Under the pieces are notes generated by a model. It saw nothing but the letters and a program-made list of their open reading frames with translations. It was not told the DNA's origin and ran no database searches. A stretch of 64,000 nt of DNA from the NCBI GenBank assembly GCA_949317995.1, contig OX439045.1, positions 7,683,674 through 7,747,673 on the forward strand. The letters run 5' to 3'. The stretch is from Acholoe squamosa. Taxonomy: Eukaryota; Annelida; Polychaeta; Phyllodocida; Polynoidae. Shown here piece by piece: positions 44,936 through 55,249 of the stretch (within the stretch, counting starts at the first letter, position 1; the number at the start of each line of letters is the position of its first letter). The translations under genes and the position numbers were made by a program.

Positions 44936-45505
44936 AATAATCAAAGAAACAATAGTGCTGGAGGACCTAGCACCACTCACACAGGTAAGTGATATCTAGT
45001 CCTGTACAATACTAACGGCTGTAAAGAGAGTCTTTTGTATTGTTCTCATAGGTTGATTTTGGCTTCAATGAAAGATGTATGATGCTATTAATTGTTTATT
45101 TGTTTATGCCAAATGAAAATTCATTCATGAATACTCAAACTCATTGAAATGGCTACCAACAATTTTGATATATTGAGCCTCCTTAGTTTCACACTGAAAA
45201 TCCTACATCAAGCATATGTCGGAAATTCACTAGATGACTTTGGCAGCAACAAAACGCTGCCTTCCTTTAAATCCTTTGTTCTACTTTATTCATGTTTATT
45301 TACATTTGGAGTTGAGGTGACACGCATAATTGATACTCCAGTGCACAAATAATTGATACTCCAGTGTAAACAATCACAAAAAAGAACAAAGGAAATGGTG
45401 GGCTCCATGTAACCATGCCGCGGCTGTGTTCCATGCCGGGGTTCCATGTCCTGGTCGTGGACATTTGCTTTAATCTCAAGCATCATCCCCACCTTTTAGT
45501 ACGAC
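44936..45505. other. No gene recognised
   Basis: Unique AT-rich sequence; open frames below 70 codons. Confidence 0.35.
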
Positions 45506-45645
45506 CATTGGTCGCCATGATACACCAATTAAAGGACTCTGCTAGCACTTCATTTGTGCATCATGCCGATCCTCCAGGCCTGAACCCCATAAGGTTGGTA
45601 TGATACATGAATCTGCATTCACGCATCATGACGACAAATAGTAAG
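45506..45645. repeat. GCATGATGCA hairpin-repeat copy
   Basis: CGACCATTGGTCGCCATGAT, CTAGCACTTCATTTGTGCATC and ATTCACGCATCATGACG belong to the dispersed hairpin family. Confidence 0.5.
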
Positions 45646-45660
45646 GCTGCCGCGGCTGTG

Positions 45661-45797
45661 CCACCAGTGGAACCCTGGCTTTACTTCCTTATTGGTACCA
45701 GTGGAACCCTGGCTTTACTCCCTTATTGGTACCAGTGGAACCCTGGCTTTACTTCCTTATTGGTACCAGTGGAACCCTGGCTTTACTTCCTTATTGC
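45661..45797. repeat. 34-bp tandem repeat, 4 copies
   Basis: ACCAGTGGAACCCTGGCTTT followed by ACTTCCTTATTGGT repeats almost perfectly. The core GTGGAACCCTGGC is partly palindromic. Confidence 0.9.
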
Positions 45798-45857
45798 TAA
45801 TTTAAAACATCATAAAAGAGTTAGGGCTAGTTTGGCAGGCAGAGGCTTTTAAAATCA

Positions 45858-45965
45858 ATTATTAACCCTTATATATATAGGGCCGCTGATGCATTAAATT
45901 GCATCATGTCCATTGGTCGTCATGATGCACCAATTAAGTGCTGGAAGACTGCTTGCAGAAATGTT
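45858..45965. repeat. GCATGATGCA hairpin-repeat copy
   Basis: GGGCCGCTGATGCATTAA, CATTGGTCGTCATGATGCAC and AATTAAGTGCTGG; same family as 32925-33036 and 60968-61192, incomplete. Confidence 0.5.
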
Positions 45966-46098
45966 GAGCACCCCAAGAGGGTCTTGCTAAAGGTTAAAGA
46001 GGATGGACCTCTCTAAATACTTTCAGAGAGTACTGAGGAAAACGTGTATGGCCTTACTCGTTTTCATAACATTGACAAAAGAATTACATCAGAATCTA

Positions 46099-46350
46099 CA
46101 CTGTTAATTTGGTGTTTAGCATCCAAACACCAGTGTTTAGGATCTAAACACTTAGCTAAACACATTCTTGTCCCACTTTTCTAAACACATTTTTAGGCTA
46201 AACATGTTTAGCTTTAAACATGTTTAGATAAAAGGGTTTAGCCTTTGGTGGTGTGTAGCTGTGAGAAGTGTTTAGATACATGGTGTTTAGCATCATGAAG
46301 TGTTTAGATAGATAGTGTTTAGCTTGAGAAGGGGTTTAGATGGAATGTTT
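46099..46350. repeat. Left subterminal GTTTAG-rich zone
   Basis: GTGTTTAG, CTAAACAC and AACATGTTTAG words recur, many in hairpin orientation. The counterpart on the right is about 58976-59090. Confidence 0.6.
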
Positions 46351-46479
46351 GGGGTCAGGACTTTATTTATCATCCTTTAAACATCATTTTGTATCATCTC
46401 CTTGTGTAAGTACGTCCTTGCTATCATGGTGACATCGTGAAGTATTTGCCCTGATCTGGGCCTGTGAGTAATAGGTAGG

Positions 46480-47245
46480 GATGGACTGAGGGGGGTGAGG
46501 GACAGACTGAGGGAGTGAGGCATGGACTGAGGGGGTAAGGGGTGAACTGAAGTGATGATGGTTGGACTGACGGGGAGATGAACAGACTGAGGGGGGGATG
46601 GACTGAGGGAGTAAGGGATAGAATGAGGGGGAGGGGGCAGACTGAGGGGATGGAGGACAGACTGAGGGGGTAGAGGATGGACTGAGGGGAAAGAGGATGG
46701 ACTGAGGGGATGGAGGACGGACTGAGGGGGTAAAGGACGGACTGAGGGGATGGAGGACATATTGAGGAGATGGAGGACGGACTGAGGGGGTAGAGGACGG
46801 ACTGAGGGGATGGGGGACTGGACTGAGGGGGTAGAGGGCGGACTGAGGGGATGGAGGACGGACTCAGAGGGTGGAGGATGGACTGAGGGGGTAGAGGATG
46901 GACTGAGGGGATAGGGGGACAGACTGAGGGGGTAGAGGGCGGACTGAGGGGATGGAGGACGGACTCAGAGGGTGGAGGATGGACTGAGGGGGTAGAGGAT
47001 GGACTGAGGGGATAGGGGGACAGACTGAGGGGTTAGAGGGCGGACTGAGGGGATGGGGGACGGGCTTAGGGGGTATATGATGGACTGAGTGGATGGAGGA
47101 CGGACTGAGGGGATGGAGGATGGAATGGGGGGTTGAGAACGGACTGAGGGGGTAGAGGACGGACTGAGGGGATGGAGGACGGACTGAGGGGATGGAGGCT
47201 AGTCTCAGAGGGTGGAGGACGGACTGAGGGGATGAGGGCAGCCTA
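46480..47245. repeat. G-rich minisatellite of about 20 bp
   Basis: GGACTGAGGGGATGGAGGAC and GGACTGAGGGGGTAGAGGAC alternate for over 30 units. The two open frames on the minus strand are repeat by-products. Confidence 0.85.
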
Positions 47246-47264
47246 AGGGGATGGGGACGGTGTA

Positions 47265-47520
47265 GCAGGATTTAGTAGGAATGTAGGGTTGGTCCCTGGA
47301 GACTTGGATACAGGAGGAGAGATAGGAGAAATGGTTAGGGAGGTGGGGACGGTTCCTGGAGGCTTGTACACAGGAGGAGAGGTAGGAGGAGTGGTTAGAG
47401 AGTTAGAGACGGTCCCATGAGGCTTAGGCACTGAAGGAGAGGTAGAAGGAGTGAGTAGGGAGGGTCCCTGGAGGCTTGGATACTGGAGGAGAGGTATGAG
47501 GGATGCATGGGAGAATGGAC
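47265..47520. repeat. About 60-bp minisatellite, left arm
   Basis: About four units of GGAGGAGAGGTAGGAGGAGT, GGTTAGGGAGGTGGGGACGG, TCCTGGAGGCTTG. They align in inverted orientation with the 60-bp units at 55250-55890. Confidence 0.7.
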
Positions 47521-47975
47521 AATGGTCTCCTTGGTGACTTCTGATTTCTTCCTCAGCCAGCTGCATGTTGTGCCCTAGATGCAAATAAGAGAGAAACATA
47601 CATAAGTATACAATGAGTATAATGTGTAGAATGACAGTGATGTATCTATAGGATAGGTCTATAGTATTATTTATATTTATTATGTATCTGTAAACTGATC
47701 AGACTCATACAATCTAAATATGATTTCTAAACATGAAACTGTGTTATATATAATGAATTACAACAATCATATAGCTACATGTACTTACCCTGTGTCTCAG
47801 TGTGCCTCCAGGTTCTGACTAATTCAAAGAGCTAACTGCCACCTGTGCTCTGCTTCCATTGGCTGAACTATATAGGTCAGAGGTTTGTGGCTATGTGGGT
47901 CAAGGTGTCTGGGTGTGTCACCTTACACAACCCTTGTTGAGGGTAATATATGGGTCAACCAGACTAGAGCCATTG

Positions 47976-48087
47976 TGTTGGTAGAGACGTGACATCGCGG
48001 GACCGGAATTTGATTAGTGATGGCGGCCCGCAGAGCACATGGCACAGATTATGAACTCTGAACCATGTTGACATAAGTATAGTTGTA
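47976..48087 (+). repeat. 5' LTR, first part
   Basis: It matches the first 112 bp of the 3' LTR. The LTR resumes at 50205 after a 2.1-kb insertion. Confidence 0.9.
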
Positions 48088-48819
48088 CACAGAAAAAATA
48101 ATGATACTCACCGGGAGCCTAATGTTAGCCTCAGGCAAATGTCGCCAAAATGAGTATATTTTGATACTCAGGGTGAGCCTAGGGTGTAGGCATACTCCAG
48201 CAATACCTGACACTCTACTCTAGATTGTTTATGGCCTAGCTGTACCCTCTCTACTGCCCTACTTTCACAGTGCAGGAGTCTCTTTAGAGACAGGCTCAGG
48301 GTCAACTGGAGTAACATAATAGAAGAGAATAGGACATTGCCTGAGTATCTCTATGAAGAGGGTCAGGCAATGCTGGATCCTACCTGAACAGGCTCCACTA
48401 TTGCAGGAGTCTTTCTTACCTATGGTGTAATGCACTGCCAGAGTATCCCAATACATAGGATCACACTTTACTGGATTCTATCTTCAGAGTGAGTCCGGCA
48501 ACACTACCCAGTGGGCACAACCCCACTTAAAGAGTTACTAATCAGCACTGCATTGTAGGGCTTACAGACAGTCTAAATTGTAATGGTTATGTAGCCCTGC
48601 ATTTGTAGCCCTTATTGAACTACTAAGCTGTAGGGTGTATTAAGCCCAACACATAATTGGTTTGTTAAACATTATAAAGAAATTAAGGTCACCGTTTGAC
48701 AAAAGCCCATAATTTCATACACACAAGGATTTCAGATGGTCGAACATTTAACTTCCTAAGGCAGTCTAATTAATCAATGAATAGTTTGTACATTCCTGGT
48801 TTCAGTGTCCTTTTTGCTC

Positions 48820-48892
48820 CTTGGTGGGATTTGAACCGGGTACCTCCTTATTGTGACTCCTTTGTGCTCCTATATGTGCTAGCAGGTCAGGT
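48820..48892 (-). repeat. tRNA-like module 1 in the insert
   Basis: On the minus strand CCGGTTCAAATCCCACC is a strong B box and T arm. The A box is weak (TGCTAGCACATATAGG). Confidence 0.45.
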
Positions 48893-49107
48893 GTTGAAAG
48901 TGGCACTATCAATATGATATTTCAACCATAGACCTACTACAGTGAGATGTCATTGGTCATATGAGGCCCAGTAGACTAATAGGGAACACAGACTGGAGTG
49001 ACCATAGTAAGGAAAAATGCCCATAGTAAGGACAAATGTCCACAATGTCCTCAGTAAGTATTGCACAGTCCTACTTATATGCCTATTGCAACCTGGCTCA
49101 CCAGTTG

Positions 49108-49182
49108 TAGAGGTGGCACAGTGTTAGAATTCTCGCTTTGCATGTGAGGGGTCTCAGGTTCAAGTCTAGGTGGTGCTGAGAA
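49108..49182 (+). repeat. tRNA-like module 2 in the insert
   Basis: GGTGGCACAGTGTTAGAAT fits an A box and TCAGGTTCAAGTCTAGG a B box, at tRNA spacing. Confidence 0.5.
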
Positions 49183-49387
49183 ACATTTTTCTTTTTTCAG
49201 TTTAATAGGAAACATCTCATCTATTACAGTGTATTTTTCTAAGACCTAACTTTGTAACTAATTGAAATAGATGCTTGCTTCAAAACTGACAGAATCTTCG
49301 ACGTCTGCCAAGTCAGAAAATAGCAAGAAAATAAATCGTTTGCATAACAAAATATTTCAGGTTGAAAACTTGCAACTTTTGAAGAGC

Positions 49388-49466
49388 ATCCCTGGGCTGG
49401 AATCGAACTCAGGACCTTCTCATATGAAGGTAAACATGTTACCACTACACCATCTTGACTGTGCTG
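49388..49466 (-). repeat. tRNA-like module 3 in the insert
   Basis: On the minus strand ATGGTGTAGTGGTAACATG is a good A box and D arm, and CTGAGTTCGATTCCAGCCC a good B box. Confidence 0.5.
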
Positions 49467-49852
49467 AAAGATCTCCACTTGAAATCTCATATGATCTGCT
49501 CCCTCTGTGTGTTGAAATCTGGTATTCTACTTTTTTCCAAGCCCCAAAACATTAGAAATATGCCTGGGACCATATGTCACTTTTGCATTTACTGCAAAGA
49601 TATGATCATACTCTAAATGTTTTAGTGATTAATTCCAATTATATTCCTAAATAGATAAGATTATATTCTTAGATATCATGGTTCTAAGGACTAGAGGATA
49701 ATAGAAAGGATATTGAGTATGTGCAAGAATGGGTGAGGGGGCGGGGGCTTTATAGGAAAAAATCTTCTCACAACCCCATTATGAATGCATATTCATGCTC
49801 ACATTGTAGCAATAAGATTGACTTACCGAGAATGACTTTACAAAAATTCTCA

Positions 49853-49921
49853 AAGGGGCTTGAACTCACCACCTTCAGATGCAGAGTTCAGTGCCATATC
49901 AACTGAGCTAATGAGGCACAT
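49853..49921 (-). repeat. tRNA-like module 4 in the insert
   Basis: The minus strand has TTAGCTCAGTTGATATGGCAC as A box and GTGAGTTCAAGCCCC as B box. Confidence 0.5.
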
Positions 49922-50204
49922 GGTGTGGTGGGTGCTAGGATATAATATAATCTCAGACATCAGTGTAAGGGCTAGACCCCTGCTTTGCTGGAGTATTCGG
50001 TTAGATTCAGACTGAGTATGGCACCATGCCTGAGTCTTGTGCCATACTCATGCTGATCCTTTTTCCCAATGCGTGGCATTGAAGCAGGCTCAGCATGAGT
50101 ATGGCATGTCAGGGTAGAGCCTCTAGCAGAGGCTCTCTTGATACTCAGACAGCACAAGAGACTAGGTGAAACTCAGGCTGATCCTCTTTTTTTCTGTCAG
50201 TGTA

Positions 50205-50273
50205 TTGTACCACAGTAACCAAAGTATCATCACCTAATAAAGGTATACTTCATCAAGCATCCTGACTTCAACT
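50205..50273 (+). repeat. 5' LTR, second part, followed by primer binding site
   Basis: It matches the last 69 bp of the 3' LTR and contains AATAAA (CCTAATAAAGG). TGGTGTCAGAAGT starts directly after it, as expected for a tRNA primer site. Confidence 0.9.
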
Positions 50274-50379
50274 TGGTGTCAGAAGTAGAGCTGTCAGGAA
50301 CCCAAAAGCAAAATCACAAGGTAGTGCAACAACAAACATTCTCATTCTTAATGTGGTGGTGGTGACTTGAATTTCAAAC

Positions 50380-51639
50380 ATGTCTAGACCCAAGAAGCCA
50401 GAACTAAATCTAACAGGGAACATCCCAGAAAACTTCAAAAATTTTGAAATGAGATTCAACGACTACTGCATCGAGTCCGAATATTGAGACCTGTCCAAGA
50501 ATCCTGAAACTCATTGGGCTGAGTACTATGCTAAGCCACTGATGGAAATTGCTGCGTTACGTTCATCTATGCCCGATGAGGCACTGCAGGTTATTCGGTA
50601 CAGCATAGAGCCCCAAATTTCAGTCGGGGACAAATGCAAGCCTTGGGTGTGGTTGGAGAGACTCAGAACTCACTACACGGGTTCGGCCACATCCTCGCTG
50701 CTGACAGACAGATTCACCTTCTGGATGGCCACACAGGGCGCCCATGAGTCGGTGCAAGACTGGGAGACCCATGTACGGTGTGAGTGCAGCCTGTGTGACT
50801 ATGGTACTTTAACTGATGAGATGAGCCGTGACAAGTTTATTTTTGGTTTACGAAACAGTGACATTCGGGCAGAGCTTCTAAAATGTCATGTCAAAGCTGA
50901 CAACACAAAAAAGACACTTAGTGATGTTGTTGCAGAAGCCAAGGTGTTAGAAGTTGCAAAGAGGGCTAATCAGCTTATTGGCGAAGCCACCTGAGGCACA
51001 GACGAGGCTGTGAATTGGACGGCAAAAGGGAAGGCTCACAAAGATATGAAGCTGAAACGTGAGAACGGTATGTGACACTGGTGCAGTGACAGATGTCGAA
51101 CACACCCTTGGTCGAAGTGTCCAGCCAATGGAAAGAAGTGTGGCAAGTGTGGTGGCAACGATCACTTCTCCCGTGTCTGTCTTGAACCTCAAGGAGACAG
51201 TCACCGCCCACAGACCCAGAGCCGCAGTGCGGGTCATTCCAGGAAAAATCAGTGGGGTAGAGGGGTCAACCATGGGCCTCAGAATAAGTTATCGCCTGAC
51301 GACAGAAGAAGTCAACATAGCATCCATGCGGTCAACACTGATGAAGACCTAGCTCATGTACCCCAAGACCCTTACTCAGAAGTAGACTATGACGAGCAGT
51401 GTTACTCCCTGGAAGACACAGCTGTCTTTCAAGCTGGTGCAAGGAAAGGGCGAAAGTACTTTGCACAGCTTCTTCTGTCGGATAAGGGTGACAGGTTCAA
51501 CAGAATGAAGATACAAATAGACTCAGCAGCTGGAATCAACACAATGCCAGAACGCCTGGCCAGGAGTGTGTTTCCATCTATCAAGATGACCCGTTCACCA
51601 TACCAGCTCTTCCCTTACAAAAACACTGCTCCAGTATAG
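50380..51639 (+). pseudogene. Gypsy gag, zinc knuckle and protease region
   Basis: One frame from ATG at 50380 carries a capsid-like part (W-A-E-Y-Y, WLERLRTHYTG, FGLRNSDIRAELL), a zinc knuckle C-G-K-C-G-G-N-D-H-F-S-R-V-C, and a protease active-site motif I-D-S-A-A-G near 51520 (the usual form is D-[ST]-G or D-[ST]-A). Stops interrupt it at 50485, 50992, 51073 and 51637. In an intact element this polyprotein forms the particle and matures itself. Confidence 0.75.
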
Positions 51640-51809
51640 CCCATTTGTTAGATCACCCTCTTATGTGACAGGGGGGATCGTTATCATGACTTGGTATTCC
51701 AGGTGCTAGCAGACAGTGACATTGGTGAGAAGCCTGCACTTTTCTAGCTAAACCCTCACCAAAGACTATTCAGATCCCTCGCTCCAGATGCCTGCCTCCA
51801 GCAGGCAAC

Positions 51810-53021
51810 TTGACTAAAGATGCAGTCTTGCGTGAATACAAGGACAGCTTTCAGGGACTAGGGTGTCTGGGCCCACCTTTCCTTTTTGAGTTGAAGGCAG
51901 ATATTGTGCCAGTCCAGATGCCCAATCACCGGGTGCCGATCGCCAAGCGGGGAAAAGAGAAGGAAGCACTGGACAGGTATGTGACATTGGGGATCATGGC
52001 AAAGGTGGATGAGCCCACTCCCTGGTGTTCAAACGCACTCATAAGAGAAACCCCGAAGAAATTCCGCGTCTGTATTGACCCAAGTCAGACCGTCAACAAG
52101 GCATTGATAAGACCTCTCTTCCAAATCCCCACATTGAAGGAACATTTACACAAGCTGGGTAATGCCAAGTGTTTCTCTCTCCTTGATGTTCGGGAGGGAT
52201 TCCTACACATTCCTCTTGATGAAGAGTCGTCTATGCACACCACCATGCACACATCATATGGCCGATATCGCTGGCTTCGACTACCTTTTGGTATATCATG
52301 TGCGCCAGAGGAGTTCCAAAAGAGACTCTTGGATGCCCTTGAGACCCTTGAAGGAATAATTTGCATTGCTGATGATATCCTTGTTTATGGTGAGGGTGAG
52401 GACTACACAACAGCAAAGACCAGCCATGACAGAATATTGGTGGCATTGATGGAACGTTGTGTGGCTAAACACATCAAACTCAATCCAGATAAGTTCAAGT
52501 TTGCCCTTCGGGAGCTCAAGTTCATGGGGAACATTATCACTGATAGTGGCTTGCGGCCAGACCCTGAGAAAGTGTCAGCAGTCACGGGAATGACAACCCC
52601 GACAGACAAGGCTGGTTTGATGCGGTTTATAGCCATGGCCACATACCTATCACAGTTTTGTGACAATCTGAGCTCGACTCTACAGCCCTTACGTATGCTG
52701 ACAAAAGACGGTGCCAGTTTCATGTGGTCCAAGGTGCAGGAATCATCATTCCAAAGAGCCAAGAAGCTCATCGCATCAGCACCTACACTCCTCTACTACA
52801 GTCTGGATAAACCAATGACATTGCAGGTTGATGCAAGTGAGTCAGGTTTAGGAGCCGCACTTCTGCAACCAAACACAAAGGGAGAGCTACAGCCAGTAGC
52901 CTTCAGCTCATGCCGGCTCAGTGACACAGAAAGGAGGTATTCTCAAATGGAAAAAGAGTGCCTCGCCATTTGCCATGGTCTCCACAAGTTCGACCAATGG
53001 CTTTATGGGAAAAACCATTAA
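51810..53021 (+). pseudogene. Gypsy reverse transcriptase and RNase H (partial)
   Basis: An open frame of 403 codons. RT blocks are visible in order: FRVCIDPSQTVNKAL, F-S-L-L-D-V-R-E-G-F (about residue 126), YRWLRLPFGISCAPE, the catalytic I-A-D-D (about 186-189), then the connection and an RNase H start with V-D-A-S-E-S-G-L-G (about 331) and the conserved S-Q-M-E-K-E. The frame stops soon after Y-G-K; the piece normally following it, with H-T-D-H, is missing, so a small deletion and a frameshift end it. The frame differs from that of gag. Its role in the element is copying RNA to DNA. Confidence 0.85.
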
Positions 53022-53371
53022 ACAAAGCACCCGCCAGACTGCAAAGGATGTTGATGACCTTGCAGCGGTACCGTTTTACATTGGAGTACAGGAAAGGCAC
53101 CACGCTTCTCATAGCAGACACCCTATCCAGAGCAGCTTTACGCACCCCCGTCAATACACCCACAACAGGATTTGAGGTGTTCAGACTGGAGTGTGAATCC
53201 GTCAGCCGCAGTCCCAGGTTGACTGGAGAGACTGAGAGGGAGATAGTGCAAATGACTAATGCTGATGAGTTACTCAATGCTTTACGAGACATGATTATCG
53301 ACGGCTGGCCAGATGACTGTGCTGTAGTTCCCAAGGATCTTGGGGATACAGAGATGAGCTGTCTGTACTGA
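53018..53371 (+). pseudogene. Gypsy RNase H-integrase connection
   Basis: The pol reading continues in another frame: PLNKAPARLQRMLMTLQRY, IADTLSRAAL, then a linker ending in a further one-base shift near 53340, where the next frame gives D-E-L-S-V-L-N-E-A-V-Y-K-G. Confidence 0.7.
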
Positions 53372-53397
53372 ATGAGGCTGTATACAAGGGGGAGACT

Positions 53398-54216
53398 GTG
53401 TTAGTGCCTCAGCAGCTCAGGGCCACAATGTTAGCCAAGATCCATGCAAATCACCTTGGAGCTGAATCAAACTACAGGATGGCTAAGGAGGTACTATTCT
53501 GGCCAGGAATGAGAGCCGCGATAAAGGACATGTGTGATGCCTGCGAGACCTATGCAGTATATGGTTCATCATCACAAAAGGAGCCCATGCTGTCACTGCC
53601 TATACCGACAAGACCTTGGGAACTACTTAGTCAAGACTTGTGTGCATTTGAGGGGAAGGACTACCTAGTCACTGTGTGTCATTACTCAGATTGGATCGAG
53701 ATAGACGAGCTGGGAGACACCCTTGCCTCTACAGTAGTCGACAAGACAGAGGTTCACCTAGCCACTTTTGGGGCCCCAGCAAGAATACACACGGATAATG
53801 GCCCTCAATTTATTAGTAAAGACTATGCAGACATGGTGACCAGGTTCAGGTTCATCCACACAACATCATCACCTTATTACCCGAAAGGGAATGGTCGAGC
53901 AGAGGCAGCAGTGAAGGTAGCTAAGGGGTTGCTAAAGAAATCGATGAACATCAAACTCGCCCTGTTACTTCACCGTAACACCCCCCAGGCTGGATATTCA
54001 TACTCTCCTGCTCAGCGTATGCTATCCCGTCGGACACGCACTCCTCTCCCAACTTCAGACAGGCTGTTAGACTCTCAGGTGGCGGACAGTCAGGTGGTCC
54101 AGGAGGAAATTAATACTCGCAGGGTGGCCTCCAAGGCACTATATGATAGGAATACTGTAAACCATCCACCTTTCTCAGTTGGAGACTATGCTTACCTGAA
54201 GCCCCCCCCCCCCTAA
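53398..54216 (+). pseudogene. Gypsy integrase
   Basis: H-x-N-H-L-G followed by C-D-A-C forms the zinc-binding N-terminus. The catalytic core shows D in L-L-S-Q-D-L, D in I-H-T-D-N-G-P-Q-F and E in G-N-G-R-A-E-A-A-V, the DDE triad. The GPY-like C-terminal region is cut by a run of C at about 54200-54213 that shifts the frame. Confidence 0.8.
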
Positions 54217-54664
54217 CAGGCGTGGTCAACCATGGGCCTACGGGCAGGTAGTTGACTGCAGAAGACCCAGATCATACACCGTTCAGACTGATCGGGGACT
54301 GGCTAGCCGCAACCGGGATCATGTGCGGCCAGCTGCTCCTCCCCCAGTTGGCATTAGACATGGGCAGACAACTCAGCCCAGAATACCCTTGGCTCCAGTT
54401 ACACCATCAGCCAGAGCCCACATTTCACCAGAACCAGCTGACAACCGGCAGGAGGTGCAACCGAAGGAGACTTGTTCCCCACAGAAAGTGCCAAAGTCAC
54501 CTGCACTACACAGCAGCAACACTGCTGCATCTCAGTCCAGGGCCACTAGTGGCTCTGTTGTGGGCGGTGGTACCTCCATTGCCCTGAGGCCCTCTTCGGT
54601 TCGTCGCACAAGGACAAGGGAGATCTCACGACCTTCAAGATATGATGACTATATGCTTGCATAG
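54217..54664 (+). pseudogene. C-terminal tail of Gypsy pol
   Basis: After the C-run, the frame with GQPWAYGQVVD and RDHVRPAAPPP continues as a Pro/Ser/Thr-rich tail. It ends in RRTRTREISRPSRYDDYM, the usual basic terminus with RP-x-R-Y-x-D, before a stop at 54662-54664. Confidence 0.6.
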
Positions 54665-54834
54665 AGACTCATGTGTTCAGACCATGTTAAAACATGATTT
54701 ATTTTGTGACTCAATATAATTAGTATTTTCGTTCAACATAGACTGTTTTAACACTTGACATTGGACTATACTTGTCTGCAGGGATGTGTTTGTTCTCTCT
54801 TTAAAAAAAAAAAAAAAAATTGATAAAAGGGAGA

Positions 54835-55015
54835 TGTTGGTAGAGACGTGACATTGCGGGACCGGAAGTTGGTTAGCGATGGCGGCCCGCAGAGCACATG
54901 GCACAGATTATGAACTCTGAAGCATGTTGACATAAGTATAGTTGTATTGTACCACAGTAACCAAAGTATCATCACCTAATAAAGGTATACTTTATCAAGC
55001 ATCCTGACTTCAACT
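54835..55015 (+). repeat. 3' LTR (181 bp)
   Basis: Complete LTR with TGTTGG start and CAACT end. It has AATAAA near 54979 and is preceded by a long A-run and the polypurine tract. Confidence 0.92.
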
Positions 55016-55249
55016 ATTGTACCCAGTCACACCTTTGCAGTCAGGAACAATAGGCCTATTATTGGGGTTAGTTGTAAATGACTAGTGGTGCATGAAGCAC
55101 TGGTGATTTTAGCAACTAGACACATGTGTATTCATAAAACCATGTAGTATAGTGGGACTAGGGTAGGGATTGGCCTATAATAGATAATTAATACCTTAAT
55201 ATATTTATAAAGGTGGAACCTTCTTTCATTGATCTTACCCCCCCCCCCT

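Larger units (their letters stand above)
48088..50202. mobile_element. 2.1-kb non-autonomous element inserted in the 5' LTR
   Basis: The uninterrupted 3' LTR shows the insertion point exactly (AGTTGTA|TTGTACC). The insert is TA-flanked (or TGTA, depending on alignment). It begins CACAGAAAAAA and ends TTTTTTTCTGTCAGTG, imperfect inverted ends. Both subterminal zones share GAGTATGGCA, GATACTCAG and GAGCCT words in mirrored orientation. No protein is encoded. Four tRNA-like modules lie inside. It inserted after the LTR element. Confidence 0.75.
47976..55015 (+). mobile_element. Gypsy-type LTR retrotransposon (degenerate)
   Basis: Two 181-bp LTRs begin TGTTGGTAGAGACGTGAC and end CTTCAACT. A 4-bp target duplication ATTG flanks the element (47972-47975 and 55016-55019). 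A primer binding site (TGGTGTCAGAAGT) follows the 5' LTR at 50274, and a polypurine tract (AAAAGGGAGA, 54825-54834) precedes the 3' LTR. Coding order is capsid, zinc knuckle, protease, reverse transcriptase, RNase H, integrase, which defines Ty3/Gypsy. The LTRs differ at 6 of 181 positions by my count (about 3%). At least four in-frame stops and several frameshifts prevent expression. It is inserted inside the foldback at 46099-59090. Confidence 0.92.
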
